Shown here: piece by piece, positions 53,129-61,663 of the stretch
How the letters are laid out: every line of letters begins with the position of its first letter
Numbering within the stretch: the stretch's first letter is position 1
From: Paenibacillaceae bacterium
Lineage (GTDB): Bacteria > Bacillota > Bacilli > Paenibacillales > Paenibacillaceae
Assembly: GCA_900766135.1 (NCBI GenBank)
Contig: CAAFUF010000034.1
Span: 186,001 to 250,000 of the forward strand
Direction: 5' to 3'
DNA length: 64,000 nucleotides
Notes under the pieces: model-generated
Seen by the model: only the letters and a program-made list of their open reading frames with translations
Told to the model about the DNA's origin: nothing
The model's database searches: none
Made by a program: the position numbers and the translations under genes

Positions 53129-54616
53129 ATGTCCATAACAAATGATTTGCATGAAGTGTTAAATTTAATGATGCTTGCAGTTCAAGAGATTTCTAATAAA
53201 GATCAATCGAAAGATGAACTTATTAATACTCTTATAGATGGATATGTATTTATAAGTAAAGAATTAGCGTTGAAAAAATTAAGGGTAGATGAATTGGAAA
53301 TAATAGAGAAATTAGAGAGCACATTGGTTTCAATTGTCGAATATTTTAATTCGGGTGAAAATCATCAAGGAGAATATATAATAGAAAATAATCTCCATTC
53401 ATTGTTTAATGAATGGAGAGAGATTGCGGCACGTTACTTGCGTTACAAGGTAGTCATTTGTGGGATTAATAACTATTCCCCTAAATTCCATCAATTAATG
53501 GATGACAATGAATTTGAAGTGATTGGATACTTAAATATTCCTGAAGTTGAGTTGGAAGAAGTAGCTATAAACAGTACTCCTATAATTTCTCTTGAAGATA
53601 TTATGGAGGGTCATTTTGATTATATTATTGTAATCTCTGAGCATTATGATGCTATAGCCAATATGCTTTGTCGCTACATTGATCCAGGAAAAATCATCAA
53701 TTACATGAGATTTGCTATAGAATATTCATCATTATATAATGAGCTTTTCGCTAATGATTATGAATTCAGTTTTGTATATAAAAACTTGGAAAAAGCTATG
53801 CAACAAAATGATATAGATGTAATTATTACCGGGATGTCATATCCATTAAAAGGACTTATTACTGACTTATTAGTGAAAAAGTCCGTAAAATTATGTTGGG
53901 CTTCTCAAGATTTATATTATAATTACCAGCTAATTAAAAGAGCATTGGGTCAAAACGAAAATTTTAGATATTGTATCATTGGTATGGCCTATTATACATT
54001 TGATATTGATTTATCCCAACTTAAAAGTCAAACTTATTTAATAGACAAAATTTATTACCCATTATTAAATGATTCTCATCATTATATGCCTTCTGGAACC
54101 TACATTCGACAACCTGGGATAGAAGCAATTGATCAAAGGATGAGTCTGCCACATCCTTTTAATAGTACAGAGTTAATTAAGTCCTTCACAACTTCTATTG
54201 GGTTATTGCAAGATGATGAGTTGATAGATTCTATATGGAACAAATGCGAAAATGTACCTCTTGAATGGTTGGGGAAAAGAAGGGCGCTTCAACATAGTAG
54301 ACATGATTACCCAGAAACAAGAAAAGAAAATATAGAAATTTTCAAATCCTTATTATCCTTGCTAAAAGAAAAAAATATTGAACCTATTATTGTAGTTTTT
54401 CCAACATCTGAGCTGTATCGACCTTTTCAAAATCCTGACACAAAAAAAAGGTTTTATGAAATTATGAATCAAATAAAAACTGAATATCTATTTAGCCTAC
54501 ATGATTTTTTCGATAGTGAATTATTTGTGCAGTCTGACTTTGCAGATGCTGATCATTTGAATAAAAAAGGTGCTTATAAAATGACAAGTCTTATTAATAG
54601 CACTGTTTTCAAATAA
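53129..54616 (+). CDS. hypothetical protein with SGNH-hydrolase-like C-terminus
   Basis: 495 residues. About 105-190 looks like a Rossmann-type unit ('YKVVICGINNYSPKFHQLMDDNEFEVIGYLN' cited in part: VVICGINNYSPKF). From about 210 an alpha/beta fold follows with 'VDVIITGMSYPLKGLI', 'IEPIIVVFPTSELYRP' and the closing DADHLNKKGAYKM, where D-x-H matches the catalytic Asp/His end of SGNH esterases and DltD-like proteins. The nucleophile would be Ser in GMSYP. No signal peptide or membrane segment, so it is cytosolic. A role in acylating or trimming the glycan is plausible. Last gene of the AT-rich unit. Confidence 0.6.
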   Translation: MSITNDLHEVLNLMMLAVQEISNKDQSKDELINTLIDGYVFISKELALKKLRVDELEIIEKLESTLVSIVEYFNSGENHQGEYIIENNLHSLFNEWREIAARYLRYKVVICGINNYSPKFHQLMDDNEFEVIGYLNIPEVELEEVAINSTPIISLEDIMEGHFDYIIVISEHYDAIANMLCRYIDPGKIINYMRFAIEYSSLYNELFANDYEFSFVYKNLEKAMQQNDIDVIITGMSYPLKGLITDLLVKKSVKLCWASQDLYYNYQLIKRALGQNENFRYCIIGMAYYTFDIDLSQLKSQTYLIDKIYYPLLNDSHHYMPSGTYIRQPGIEAIDQRMSLPHPFNSTELIKSFTTSIGLLQDDELIDSIWNKCENVPLEWLGKRRALQHSRHDYPETRKENIEIFKSLLSLLKEKNIEPIIVVFPTSELYRPFQNPDTKKRFYEIMNQIKTEYLFSLHDFFDSELFVQSDFADADHLNKKGAYKMTSLINSTVFK

Positions 54617-55078
54617 AAACCTGGGTGATAATAAGGGTTTTGTTGATTACTTGAGTGCTGAAAGTGAAACATTGATTTGCTACTAGGTACCTTGACCAGT
54701 TTAATTTACAGGATACAAGTGTTTTAATTTGCCCCGTGCCTGCTCCGTGATAAACCGCCATTCGCTGGATTTCTGAATTCGGTTGCATTCCGTTTCCCAA
54801 GCTGATACCTCGACTTGTAGTTCTTCGATAGAGGCAATATTGTAGCCTACATTGAGAAGTAACACGTACAGACCAGAATGTTAATTTGCGGGCAATCGAA
54901 TTAGTTGGATAGGAATTTGCCTAGCTATGACGCGCCATAAACTCGACTATATGATTTCAAGTATTAAAGTATTAAGCAATTTATAGAGACTATGAGGATG
55001 GGGGAGTCTTAGCAGGGGGAATTTACTGGTATTGTGGGGTTGATCATCGATCAAGCTCAAAGGAAAAGGGGGATAATA
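54617..55078. other. gene-poor junction after the AT-rich unit
   Basis: Contains an IS630-like transposase 3' remnant (54701-54880, minus strand). The rest, about 150 bases up to the next gene, has no gene I can support. The region separates the AT-rich glycan unit from two GT2 genes of ordinary composition. Confidence 0.5.
54701..54880 (-). pseudogene. 3' remnant of an IS630-family transposase
   Basis: The minus-strand frame ends IASIEELQVEVSAWETECN, then SSEWRFITEQARGKLKHLYP, then VN and a stop at 54701-54703. This matches the typical IS630 C-terminus in type (a W(R/Q)FTTEDAR-K-KLYP ending). The upstream catalytic part is missing, and no inverted repeat is obvious. It is therefore a decayed fragment left at the island edge. 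Confidence 0.6.
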
Positions 55079-55822
55079 ATGGGTGTATCTGCAGCAATGA
55101 TTATTAAAGATTCGGAGCGTTGTATTGAACGATGTCTGGACAGCATCTTAACAGCTGTAGATGAAATTATAGTTGTAGATACAGGCTCAACCGATAGGAC
55201 AGTAGGGATTTTGGAAACATATTCTAGAAGGTATGGTCATGTGAAACTACATCACTTCAAGTGGACCAATGATTTTTCCGCAGCAAGAAATTTCTCATTG
55301 TCGAAAGTTACCAAGGATTGGGTTTTTGTCGTTGACTCGGATGACGTACTCCCAGCTGAAGATCACGGGAAAATCCGGGAGTACACTAATCGGATGGATG
55401 AGCAGGGCAAGAAGTGTGTTTTTGATATTATTTACGACAATACCGTTGACGGTAAAATTGTTGAAACCATCCCTGTTGGCTATGTAAGATTATTTCCAAG
55501 CTCATTACGGTTTCAAGATAAAATCCATGAGCAAATCGTGTACTATCCGCTAGAGCGAATCCAGAGCGATATACATCTCCTACATGACGGGTATGACTTT
55601 AATCAAATAGACCTTAGAGTCAAAAAAAAACGTAACATTGATCTTTTAATCCAAAGCTTGCAGGAAGATCAAGAGAATGCTAGGTTATGGATGCATCTAG
55701 GACGAGAAATGATCGGGTTGGATAACGACAAAGCAACTAGATATCTGAATATTGCGGAATCGAAAGCGAAAAGCCCAGAAATGCTGGAGTGGATTAGAAA
55801 GTCAAAATTAGAGATGAGTTGA
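55079..55822 (+). CDS. GT2 glycosyltransferase, short SunS-like
   Basis: 247 residues. GT-A domain with SAAMIIKDSERCIERCLDS, EIIVVDTGSTDRTVGILE, WTNDFSAARNFSL and VVDSDDVLP as the metal site. The last 50 residues look like one TPR pair. Same subgroup as 40177 and 55830. ATG 55079 follows AAGGGGGA by about 6 bases; the frame opens at 55034 without support. Ends 7 bases before the next gene, so they are a pair. Confidence 0.88.
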   Translation: MGVSAAMIIKDSERCIERCLDSILTAVDEIIVVDTGSTDRTVGILETYSRRYGHVKLHHFKWTNDFSAARNFSLSKVTKDWVFVVDSDDVLPAEDHGKIREYTNRMDEQGKKCVFDIIYDNTVDGKIVETIPVGYVRLFPSSLRFQDKIHEQIVYYPLERIQSDIHLLHDGYDFNQIDLRVKKKRNIDLLIQSLQEDQENARLWMHLGREMIGLDNDKATRYLNIAESKAKSPEMLEWIRKSKLEMS

Positions 55823-55829
55823 GGATGCT

Positions 55830-56906
55830 ATGGAGCCGACTGTTTCTTTGGTAATGATCGCAAAAAATGAAGAAGCTGTGCTTCGTCGATGTCTCGATAG
55901 TGTAGCTATGTACGTGGATGATATCGTAATCGTTGATACCGGGTCCACTGATAATACTAAAGATATTGCCAGGGAATATGGGGCCCGGGTGTTTGATTTT
56001 GAGTGGGTTCAGGACTTTTCGGCGGCTCGCAACTTTGCTTTGTCGAAGGCTTCAAGCGACTGGAGTTTAGTCTTGGATGCGGATGAGTATATTACGAACG
56101 ATTGCGGAGAAGCCATTCGTGAGTTTATTGGTTCAAAAACTGCAATCGGCAAGGTGAAGAGAATCGACAAGTTTCTGGCAGAGGACGGGGACAACTACGA
56201 GCAGATCTACATTTCGAGACTTTTTCCAACGTCCTGTAGATATAGCGGAAGAATTCACGAGCAGATCGAATCGGGCCTCCCAAGATATAAAGTAGACATC
56301 GAAATTATGCATGATGGATATTACGGACAGACAAAAAGCGACAGAAACATCCCAATTTTGCAAAGTGTCATAGCGGAAAATCCCTCGGATCCGTACTACC
56401 ACTATCAAATAGCTAAAGAGTATCGGGGACTTGAGAAGCATTCTTTATTTTATGAACATCTTAAAACGGCCTATGGTTTAATTCATCGTTCGGAAGGATA
56501 CGCTCCAAATATCATTGTAAATTATTTATATGCAATGATCGCTTCGGGAAACTTGGAGAATGGCCTCGATGTCATTGAGGGGGAGCGTGAATTTCTGTGG
56601 GAATATCCCGATTTCTTTTTTACCGCAGGGTTGTATCTGCTGGAGCTTATTTCAGGTGATCCAGATCGATTCGGCGAGTTGCTTCCTCTGATTGAAAGGT
56701 ACTACCAGCGAGCTCTTGAAATTGGAGATAGTGATCTAGAAGGAAGCGTGCGGGGAACTGGGAGCTTTGCGGCATACCATAACCTGGGTGTTTTTTACGA
56801 GGTAACAGGAGATATTAACAAGGCAGTGCAGTCCTATAAGAAAGCTGCTGCGATGAATTATCAACCTTCTATTGCACGCTTGGACCAACTAAAAAGTAAG
56901 TCCTAA
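55830..56906 (+). CDS. GT2 glycosyltransferase with C-terminal TPRs
   Basis: 358 residues. SLVMIAKNEEAVLRRCLDS, DIVIVDTGSTDNTKDIA, FEWVQDFSAARNFALSKAS, VLDADEY as metal site, then about four TPRs (about 190-350, with 'AYHNLGVFYEVTGDINKAVQSYKKAAAMNY', cited in part: NLGVFYEVTGDINKAVQSYK). GAGGATGCT precedes the ATG. Closes the glycan island. Composition is close to the core genome. Confidence 0.88.
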   Translation: MEPTVSLVMIAKNEEAVLRRCLDSVAMYVDDIVIVDTGSTDNTKDIAREYGARVFDFEWVQDFSAARNFALSKASSDWSLVLDADEYITNDCGEAIREFIGSKTAIGKVKRIDKFLAEDGDNYEQIYISRLFPTSCRYSGRIHEQIESGLPRYKVDIEIMHDGYYGQTKSDRNIPILQSVIAENPSDPYYHYQIAKEYRGLEKHSLFYEHLKTAYGLIHRSEGYAPNIIVNYLYAMIASGNLENGLDVIEGEREFLWEYPDFFFTAGLYLLELISGDPDRFGELLPLIERYYQRALEIGDSDLEGSVRGTGSFAAYHNLGVFYEVTGDINKAVQSYKKAAAMNYQPSIARLDQLKSKS

Positions 56907-57045
56907 TTTTTCGAAACTGTTTGTTTCACGCCCATCCCTTCCCGGGTAATAAAGGTTAAGTGTGACTCCATTTCCACTACAGCTCCCTGACTATATTCCG
57001 ACAAATATTTACAAATTCCTTACAATAAAACCTTTTCTTTGGTAA

Positions 57046-57075
57046 TTGACACTGGATAAGTTCGGGTGGTATAGT
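57046..57075 (+). promoter_or_regulatory. promoter of the cold-shock gene
   Basis: TTGACA (57046-57051), 18 bases, TATAGT (57070-57075). The predicted leader of about 58 bases precedes an ATG with a weak ribosome site (GAAGGGAATG). Confidence 0.75.
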
Positions 57076-57139
57076 CAGACATGTGGGGCTTGGTTACAAG
57101 GATCACACTCTTATTTGATAACGAAGGGAATGTTAGTGC

Positions 57140-57337
57140 ATGCAAGGTAAAGTAAAATGGTTCAACGCAGAAAAAGGCTACGGTTTCATCGAAACTGAAG
57201 AAGGCGGCGACGTATTCGTACACTTCTCCGCGATCCAATCCGAAGGCTTCAAAACGCTGGAAGAAGGCCAATCCGTCGAGTTCGAAATCGTTGAAGGCGC
57301 TCGTGGTCCACAAGCCGCTAACGTAATCAAACTGTAA
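57140..57337 (+). CDS. cold-shock protein
   Basis: 65 residues, a single OB-fold RNA chaperone. RNP1 KGYGFIE and RNP2 VFVHFSAI are intact. Csp paralogues are too alike to give a specific letter from the sequence alone. Strong own promoter and terminator make it a single-gene unit. Codons are highly biased, as expected of an abundant protein. Confidence 0.96.
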   Translation: MQGKVKWFNAEKGYGFIETEEGGDVFVHFSAIQSEGFKTLEEGQSVEFEIVEGARGPQAANVIKL

Positions 57338-57405
57338 TCATCCCGGCACAGCCGACCTACATATGAACGGTACGATGGTTAACAATTGAAGATTCGCTAG
57401 CAACT

Positions 57406-57428
57406 CCCCGGGGAAACCCGGGGTTTTC
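57406..57428 (+). terminator. Rho-independent terminator after the cold-shock gene
   Basis: CCCCGGG, GAAA, CCCGGGG and then TTTTCTT: a perfect 7-bp GC stem with a tetraloop. Confidence 0.85.
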
Positions 57429-57465
57429 TTATGTACTCATTTTGCAATCAATCGAGGTGACCTCC

Positions 57466-57978
57466 ATGCACAACCTTCGGCCCTGGCTCCGCTGGCTGCC
57501 GGCGATCGCGATGATGGCGATCCTTTTTGCGTTCTCTTCCCAATCGTATCAGGAGCAATCCCTGGTGCCGGAAATCGAACAAAATACCTCGGACCAATCG
57601 ATCGCCGACTGGTTCGGCGGGGTTCGGTTCAGCTACGGCGGGCATGAGATCAGCGTGGAGAGCGTGGGCTGGGCGAGCTTTATCGAGTTCTTCATCCGCA
57701 AAGCGGCGCACTTTGGCAGTTATGCCTTGCTGGCTGCCTTACTCGTTTACGCCCTGAGCGGGAATACATGGGCCAACGGCGGTCGGCGCTATTTCTACGC
57801 GATCCTGATCGCGTTTCTCTACGCCTGCACGGACGAGCTGCACCAGAGCATTACCCCGGGGCGGACGGCCTTGGTGCAGGATGTGGTGCTGGATACGATC
57901 GGGGCAACCTGCGGCGCGGCGTTCACGATTTTGTTGAATCGCTGGCGGGGAGCCGGGAAGCAGCGCCGTACCAAATAG
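57466..57978 (+). CDS. VanZ-family membrane protein
   Basis: 170 residues with about four membrane segments. The VanZ-like pattern includes FSSQSYQEQS after the first segment, FIRKAAHFGSYALLAALL, and YACTDELHQSITPGRTALVQDVVLDT, cited as DELHQSITPGR and QDVVLD. Function is unproven; VanZ gives low teicoplanin resistance in Enterococcus, but the family is broad. ATG 57466 follows CGAGGTGA; the frame opens at 57442 without a ribosome site. Confidence 0.88.
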   Translation: MHNLRPWLRWLPAIAMMAILFAFSSQSYQEQSLVPEIEQNTSDQSIADWFGGVRFSYGGHEISVESVGWASFIEFFIRKAAHFGSYALLAALLVYALSGNTWANGGRRYFYAILIAFLYACTDELHQSITPGRTALVQDVVLDTIGATCGAAFTILLNRWRGAGKQRRTK

Positions 57979-58054
57979 GATGGGAGATTTGCCGGACTCG
58001 GAGCCTCTTTTTGCCGATACCGGCATGTTTTACGGCCCTTTAACACTTTTTACT

Positions 58055-58078
58055 TTGCCTTAACACCTGTGATATAAT
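58055..58078 (+). promoter_or_regulatory. extended -10 promoter of hpf
   Basis: TGATATAAT (58070-58078) is an extended -10 (TGNTATAAT). The -35 region (TTTACT at 58049) is weak. The start would be about 25 bases before the hpf ATG. Confidence 0.55.
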
Positions 58079-58107
58079 GAAGGTGCAAAGCAAAGGAGGA
58101 GTGCCCT

Positions 58108-58659
58108 ATGAATTTTAGTATTCGAGGACAGCAGATTGAAGTGACTGAGGCCTTGCGTGACTACGTAGACAAGAAACTCAGCCGGCTTGACAAGTACTTT
58201 GATGCACCCCCCACCTCAGACGGTACTGTCACATTAAGTGTGGTACGAGGTTTGCACGCGGTCGAGGTGACCATTCCTCTGATCGGCGTTGTGCTTCGCG
58301 CGGAAGACCGCAGCGACGACATGTACGCATCGATTGATGCGGTTGTGGACAAGCTTGAGCGTCAAATCCGCAAGCACAAAACGAAAATCAACCGTAAGCT
58401 GCGCCAGAAAGGCGTGAAGAACAGCCTCTTTGTAGAGGGCGCAACCGCAGGCTCCGTGGCGCTGGATGAAAGCGACGAAGAGCTGGAAGTGGTTCGAACG
58501 AAACGCTTCACCTTGAAGCCGATGGACGTAGAGGAAGCGATTTTGCAAATGAATATGGTAGGACACAACTTCTTCGTTTTCTCGAACATCGACACCAAGG
58601 AAGTCAACGTCGTCTACAAACGCAATGACGGCAAATACGGTTTGATCGAACAGGATTAA
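58108..58659 (+). CDS. hpf: long-form ribosome hibernation promoting factor
   Basis: 183 residues. It binds the ribosome decoding region and, through its C-terminal domain, pairs ribosomes into inactive 100S dimers. The N-terminal S30AE domain (about 1-105: MNFSIRGQQIEVTEALRDYV, KLERQIRKHKTKINRKLRQ) and the C-terminal dimerising domain (about 125-183: VVRTKRFTLKPMDVEEAILQ, VVYKRNDGKYGLIE) are both present. AAAGGAGGAGTG precedes the ATG. The hpf-secA-prfB order equals that of B. subtilis. Confidence 0.96.
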   Translation: MNFSIRGQQIEVTEALRDYVDKKLSRLDKYFDAPPTSDGTVTLSVVRGLHAVEVTIPLIGVVLRAEDRSDDMYASIDAVVDKLERQIRKHKTKINRKLRQKGVKNSLFVEGATAGSVALDESDEELEVVRTKRFTLKPMDVEEAILQMNMVGHNFFVFSNIDTKEVNVVYKRNDGKYGLIEQD

Positions 58660-58733
58660 CTTCCGCCGACGGTACAATTTCGACGATTGGTTGAACCAGG
58701 TGGTAATTCCTGTGATCCTAACACAAAGGAAAC

Positions 58734-58766
58734 GAGCCTTATCCGCCCGCGGATAGGGCTCTTTAT
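58734..58766 (+). terminator. hpf terminator
   Basis: GAGCCTTATCCG and CGGATAGGGCTC form a 12-bp stem around CCCG, then TTTATTC. Confidence 0.85.
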
Positions 58767-58880
58767 TCGTATACAAAGGCGCTTTACCGCAGTGCAGACG
58801 TGATGGGGCGTGTTGCGGCGTGCCTTACAAACTGTTACAATTTAGGCAAATCATCTGTTTATGCGTGAAAGGGGTAAATC

Positions 58881-61388
58881 ATGCTGGGATTAGTAAAGAA
58901 GATTTTTGGCGACACGAACGAACGTGATGTCAAACGTCTGATGAAGACGGTAGATCATATTAATTCATTGGAGCCGCAATTTGAGGCACTTTCGGACGAG
59001 CAGTTGCAGGCGAAAACCGCCGAGTTCCGGGAACGGATCGAGAAAGGCGAAACGCTGGACGAACTGCTTCCGGAAGCTTTTGCCACGGTACGGGAAGCTT
59101 CCAAGCGTACGCTGGGCATGCGTCACTTCGACGTGCAGTTGGTCGGCGGCATGGCGCTTCACGAAGGTAGAATCGCGGAGATGAAAACCGGTGAAGGGAA
59201 AACGCTGGTCGGCACCCTGCCGGTTTATTTGAATGCGCTTCTGGGGAAAGGCGTGCACGTCGTTACCGTCAACGACTATTTGGCACAACGCGACAGCCAG
59301 CAGATGGGGCAGATTTACAACTTCCTCGGCATGACGGTTGGGGTGAACCTGAACGGCATGGAGCATGAGCAGAAACAGGAAGCGTATGCTTGCGACATTA
59401 CGTACGGAACGAACAACGAATTCGGGTTCGATTACCTGCGCGACAATATGGTGCTTTATAAAGAACAGATGGTACAGCGGCCGCTGTATTTTTGTATCAT
59501 TGACGAAGTGGACTCCATTCTCATCGATGAAGCGCGGACCCCGCTCATTATTTCCGGTCAAGCTCAGAAATCGACCGAGCTGTATTATGCAGCCGACCGG
59601 TTCGTGAAGACGCTGACGCCGGAAGAAGATTATACGGTAGACATTAAAGTCAAGGCCGTTTCGCTGACCGAAAAAGGGGTCGCCAAAGCGGAGCGCCTCT
59701 TCGGCATTGATAACTTGTACGATCATAAACACGTTACGCTGAACCACCACGTGGTGCAGGCGCTCAAAGCGAACGTCATCATGCGCCGCGACGTGGATTA
59801 CGTCGTGACCGAGGACGAAGTGCTGATCGTCGACGAATTCACGGGCCGGATCATGCAAGGCCGCCGTTACAGCGATGGACTGCACCAGGCGATCGAAGCC
59901 AAAGAAGGCATCGAGGTTCAGAACGAAAGCATGACGCTGGCGACGATCACGTTCCAGAACTACTTCCGGATGTACCGCAAGCTGGCCGGGATGACCGGTA
60001 CGGCGAAGACGGAGGAAGAGGAGTTCAAGAAAATCTACGGCCTCGAAGTGCTGCAGGTGCCGACCAACCGTCCGAACCAGCGCCAGGATATGCCGGACGT
60101 CGTTTATAAGAGCGTCGACGGCAAGTTCAAGGCGGTTGTGGATGAAATCGTTGAACGTCATAAGAAAAATCAACCGGTGCTCGTCGGCACGATCTCGATC
60201 GAGAACTCCGAACGCGTATCCGAAATGCTGAAGCGTAAGGGCGTGCCGCATAAGGTGCTGAACGCGAAGTACCATGCGGAGGAAGCGGAAATCATCTCCC
60301 GCGCCGGGGAACCAGGCTCCGTGACGATTGCCACTAACATGGCGGGCCGCGGTACCGACATTTTGCTTGGCGAAGGCGTGGCCGATTTAGGCGGCCTGCA
60401 TATTATAGGTACCGAGCGCCATGAATCGCGCCGGATCGATAACCAGCTGCGCGGCCGTGCCGGTCGTCAGGGCGACCCGGGCTCCACGCAGTTCTACCTG
60501 TCGCTGGGCGACGAGTTGATGAAGCGGTTCGGTGCGGATAACGTGCTGAACATGATGGATCGCCTCGGCTTCGAGGAAGACCAGCCGATCGAGAGCAAGA
60601 TGATCACCCGTGCCATCGAGTCCGCACAAAAACGCGTCGAAGGCAACAACTTCGACGTGCGCAAAGTCGTCCTGCAATATGACGACGTGATGAACCAACA
60701 GCGCGAGATCATCTACAAACAACGCCGCGAGCTGCTGGAATCGGAGAATATTAAGCAGATTATTCTCGATATGATCAAACCGGTCATCGAACGGGTCGTT
60801 GAAGCCCATACCGCCGACGAGCTGCCGGAGAACTGGGAGCTGCAGGAGGTTGCCGATTACATCAACAGCAAGCTGTTGGACGAAGGCGCCGTATCCAAAG
60901 ACGATCTGTGGGGTAAGGAACCTAACGAGATGGTCGAATTTATTTTCGAACGCGTCCTGACGAAATACGATGCGCGCGAAGAAGCAATCGGTCCGGAAAT
61001 GGTCCGCGAGTTCGAGAAGGTGATCGCGCTTCGCTCCGTAGACAGCAAGTGGATGGACCATATCGACGCGATGGATCAGCTGCGTCAAGGGATTCATCTG
61101 CGGGCTTACGGCGGTACCGATCCGCTGCGCGAATATCAATTCGAAGGCTACGAGATGTTTAACGCGATGATCGCCAGCATCCAGGAAGAGGTTGCGACCT
61201 ACATCATGAAGGCACAGGTCGAATCGAACCAGGAACGTCAAGCGGTTGTGGACGAGGACAAAATCTCCACCAGCGGCGAGCCGGCCGAGAAACGCCCGGT
61301 GAAGCGCGGCGATACCGTCGGACGCAACGACCTGTGTCCTTGCGGAAGCGGGAAGAAGTATAAACACTGCCACGGCCAAAACGCATAA
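58881..61388 (+). CDS. secA: preprotein translocase ATPase SecA
   Basis: 835 residues. The motor that drives unfolded preproteins through SecYEG, needed to export all the surface proteins in this window. Walker A MKTGEGKTLVGTLP (about residues 100-113), Walker B IIDEVDSILIDEARTPLI, the FEKIYGLEV-type region, helicase motifs TNMAGRGTDILLGEG and QLRGRAGRQGDPGSTQF are intact. The C-terminal zinc finger (RNDLCPCGSGKKYKHC) that binds SecB or ribosomes is present. AAAGGGGTAAATC precedes the ATG. Confidence 0.98.
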   Translation: MLGLVKKIFGDTNERDVKRLMKTVDHINSLEPQFEALSDEQLQAKTAEFRERIEKGETLDELLPEAFATVREASKRTLGMRHFDVQLVGGMALHEGRIAEMKTGEGKTLVGTLPVYLNALLGKGVHVVTVNDYLAQRDSQQMGQIYNFLGMTVGVNLNGMEHEQKQEAYACDITYGTNNEFGFDYLRDNMVLYKEQMVQRPLYFCIIDEVDSILIDEARTPLIISGQAQKSTELYYAADRFVKTLTPEEDYTVDIKVKAVSLTEKGVAKAERLFGIDNLYDHKHVTLNHHVVQALKANVIMRRDVDYVVTEDEVLIVDEFTGRIMQGRRYSDGLHQAIEAKEGIEVQNESMTLATITFQNYFRMYRKLAGMTGTAKTEEEEFKKIYGLEVLQVPTNRPNQRQDMPDVVYKSVDGKFKAVVDEIVERHKKNQPVLVGTISIENSERVSEMLKRKGVPHKVLNAKYHAEEAEIISRAGEPGSVTIATNMAGRGTDILLGEGVADLGGLHIIGTERHESRRIDNQLRGRAGRQGDPGSTQFYLSLGDELMKRFGADNVLNMMDRLGFEEDQPIESKMITRAIESAQKRVEGNNFDVRKVVLQYDDVMNQQREIIYKQRRELLESENIKQIILDMIKPVIERVVEAHTADELPENWELQEVADYINSKLLDEGAVSKDDLWGKEPNEMVEFIFERVLTKYDAREEAIGPEMVREFEKVIALRSVDSKWMDHIDAMDQLRQGIHLRAYGGTDPLREYQFEGYEMFNAMIASIQEEVATYIMKAQVESNQERQAVVDEDKISTSGEPAEKRPVKRGDTVGRNDLCPCGSGKKYKHCHGQNA

Positions 61389-61389
61389 A

Positions 61390-61560
61390 GGTCACGTCAT
61401 CTTTTGATCACGAAGTAAATTCAAGAAGGGGATTCGACATCGAATCTTGAATTCAGCCGGGCCTTCCGTTGCTCACGTAGCCTCCAGCTACGCTGCGCTA
61501 CTCAGTCCCTAGCTTCATTCAACCTTCTCGGTGCTCAAAACCTGACAAGTTAGCAAGTCA
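61390..61560. repeat. MITE-like repeat, degenerate copy, inverted
   Basis: On the minus strand it reads GGTTGAATGAAGCTAGGGA, GAGTAGCGCAGCGTAG, GCTACGTGAGCAACGGAAG, GCCCGGCTGAATTCAAGATT and CGTGATCAAAAGATGACG, the blocks of the copies at 15256 and 26370. The GTTCAAAAAG ends are eroded. It lies between secA and prfB in place of a secA terminator. Confidence 0.7.
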
Positions 61561-61583
61561 TGGAGTGAAGGAAGCAAGATTCA

Positions 61584-61619
61584 ACGGGTGGCCTGGGAAT
61601 CCCCGGGCCGCCCGTTTTT
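61584..61619 (+). terminator. terminator between secA and prfB
   Basis: ACGGGTGGCCTGGG pairs with CCCGGGCCGCCCGT around AATC, then TTTTTG. Confidence 0.8.
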
Positions 61620-61663
61620 GCCCGTGGGGCAGCAAATAAGAAGAAAGAAAGGTGATTCAACGT

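Noticed and set aside
58965..60275. 436-residue minus-strand frame inside secA
   Set aside because: Shadow of a highly conserved gene; no start signal.
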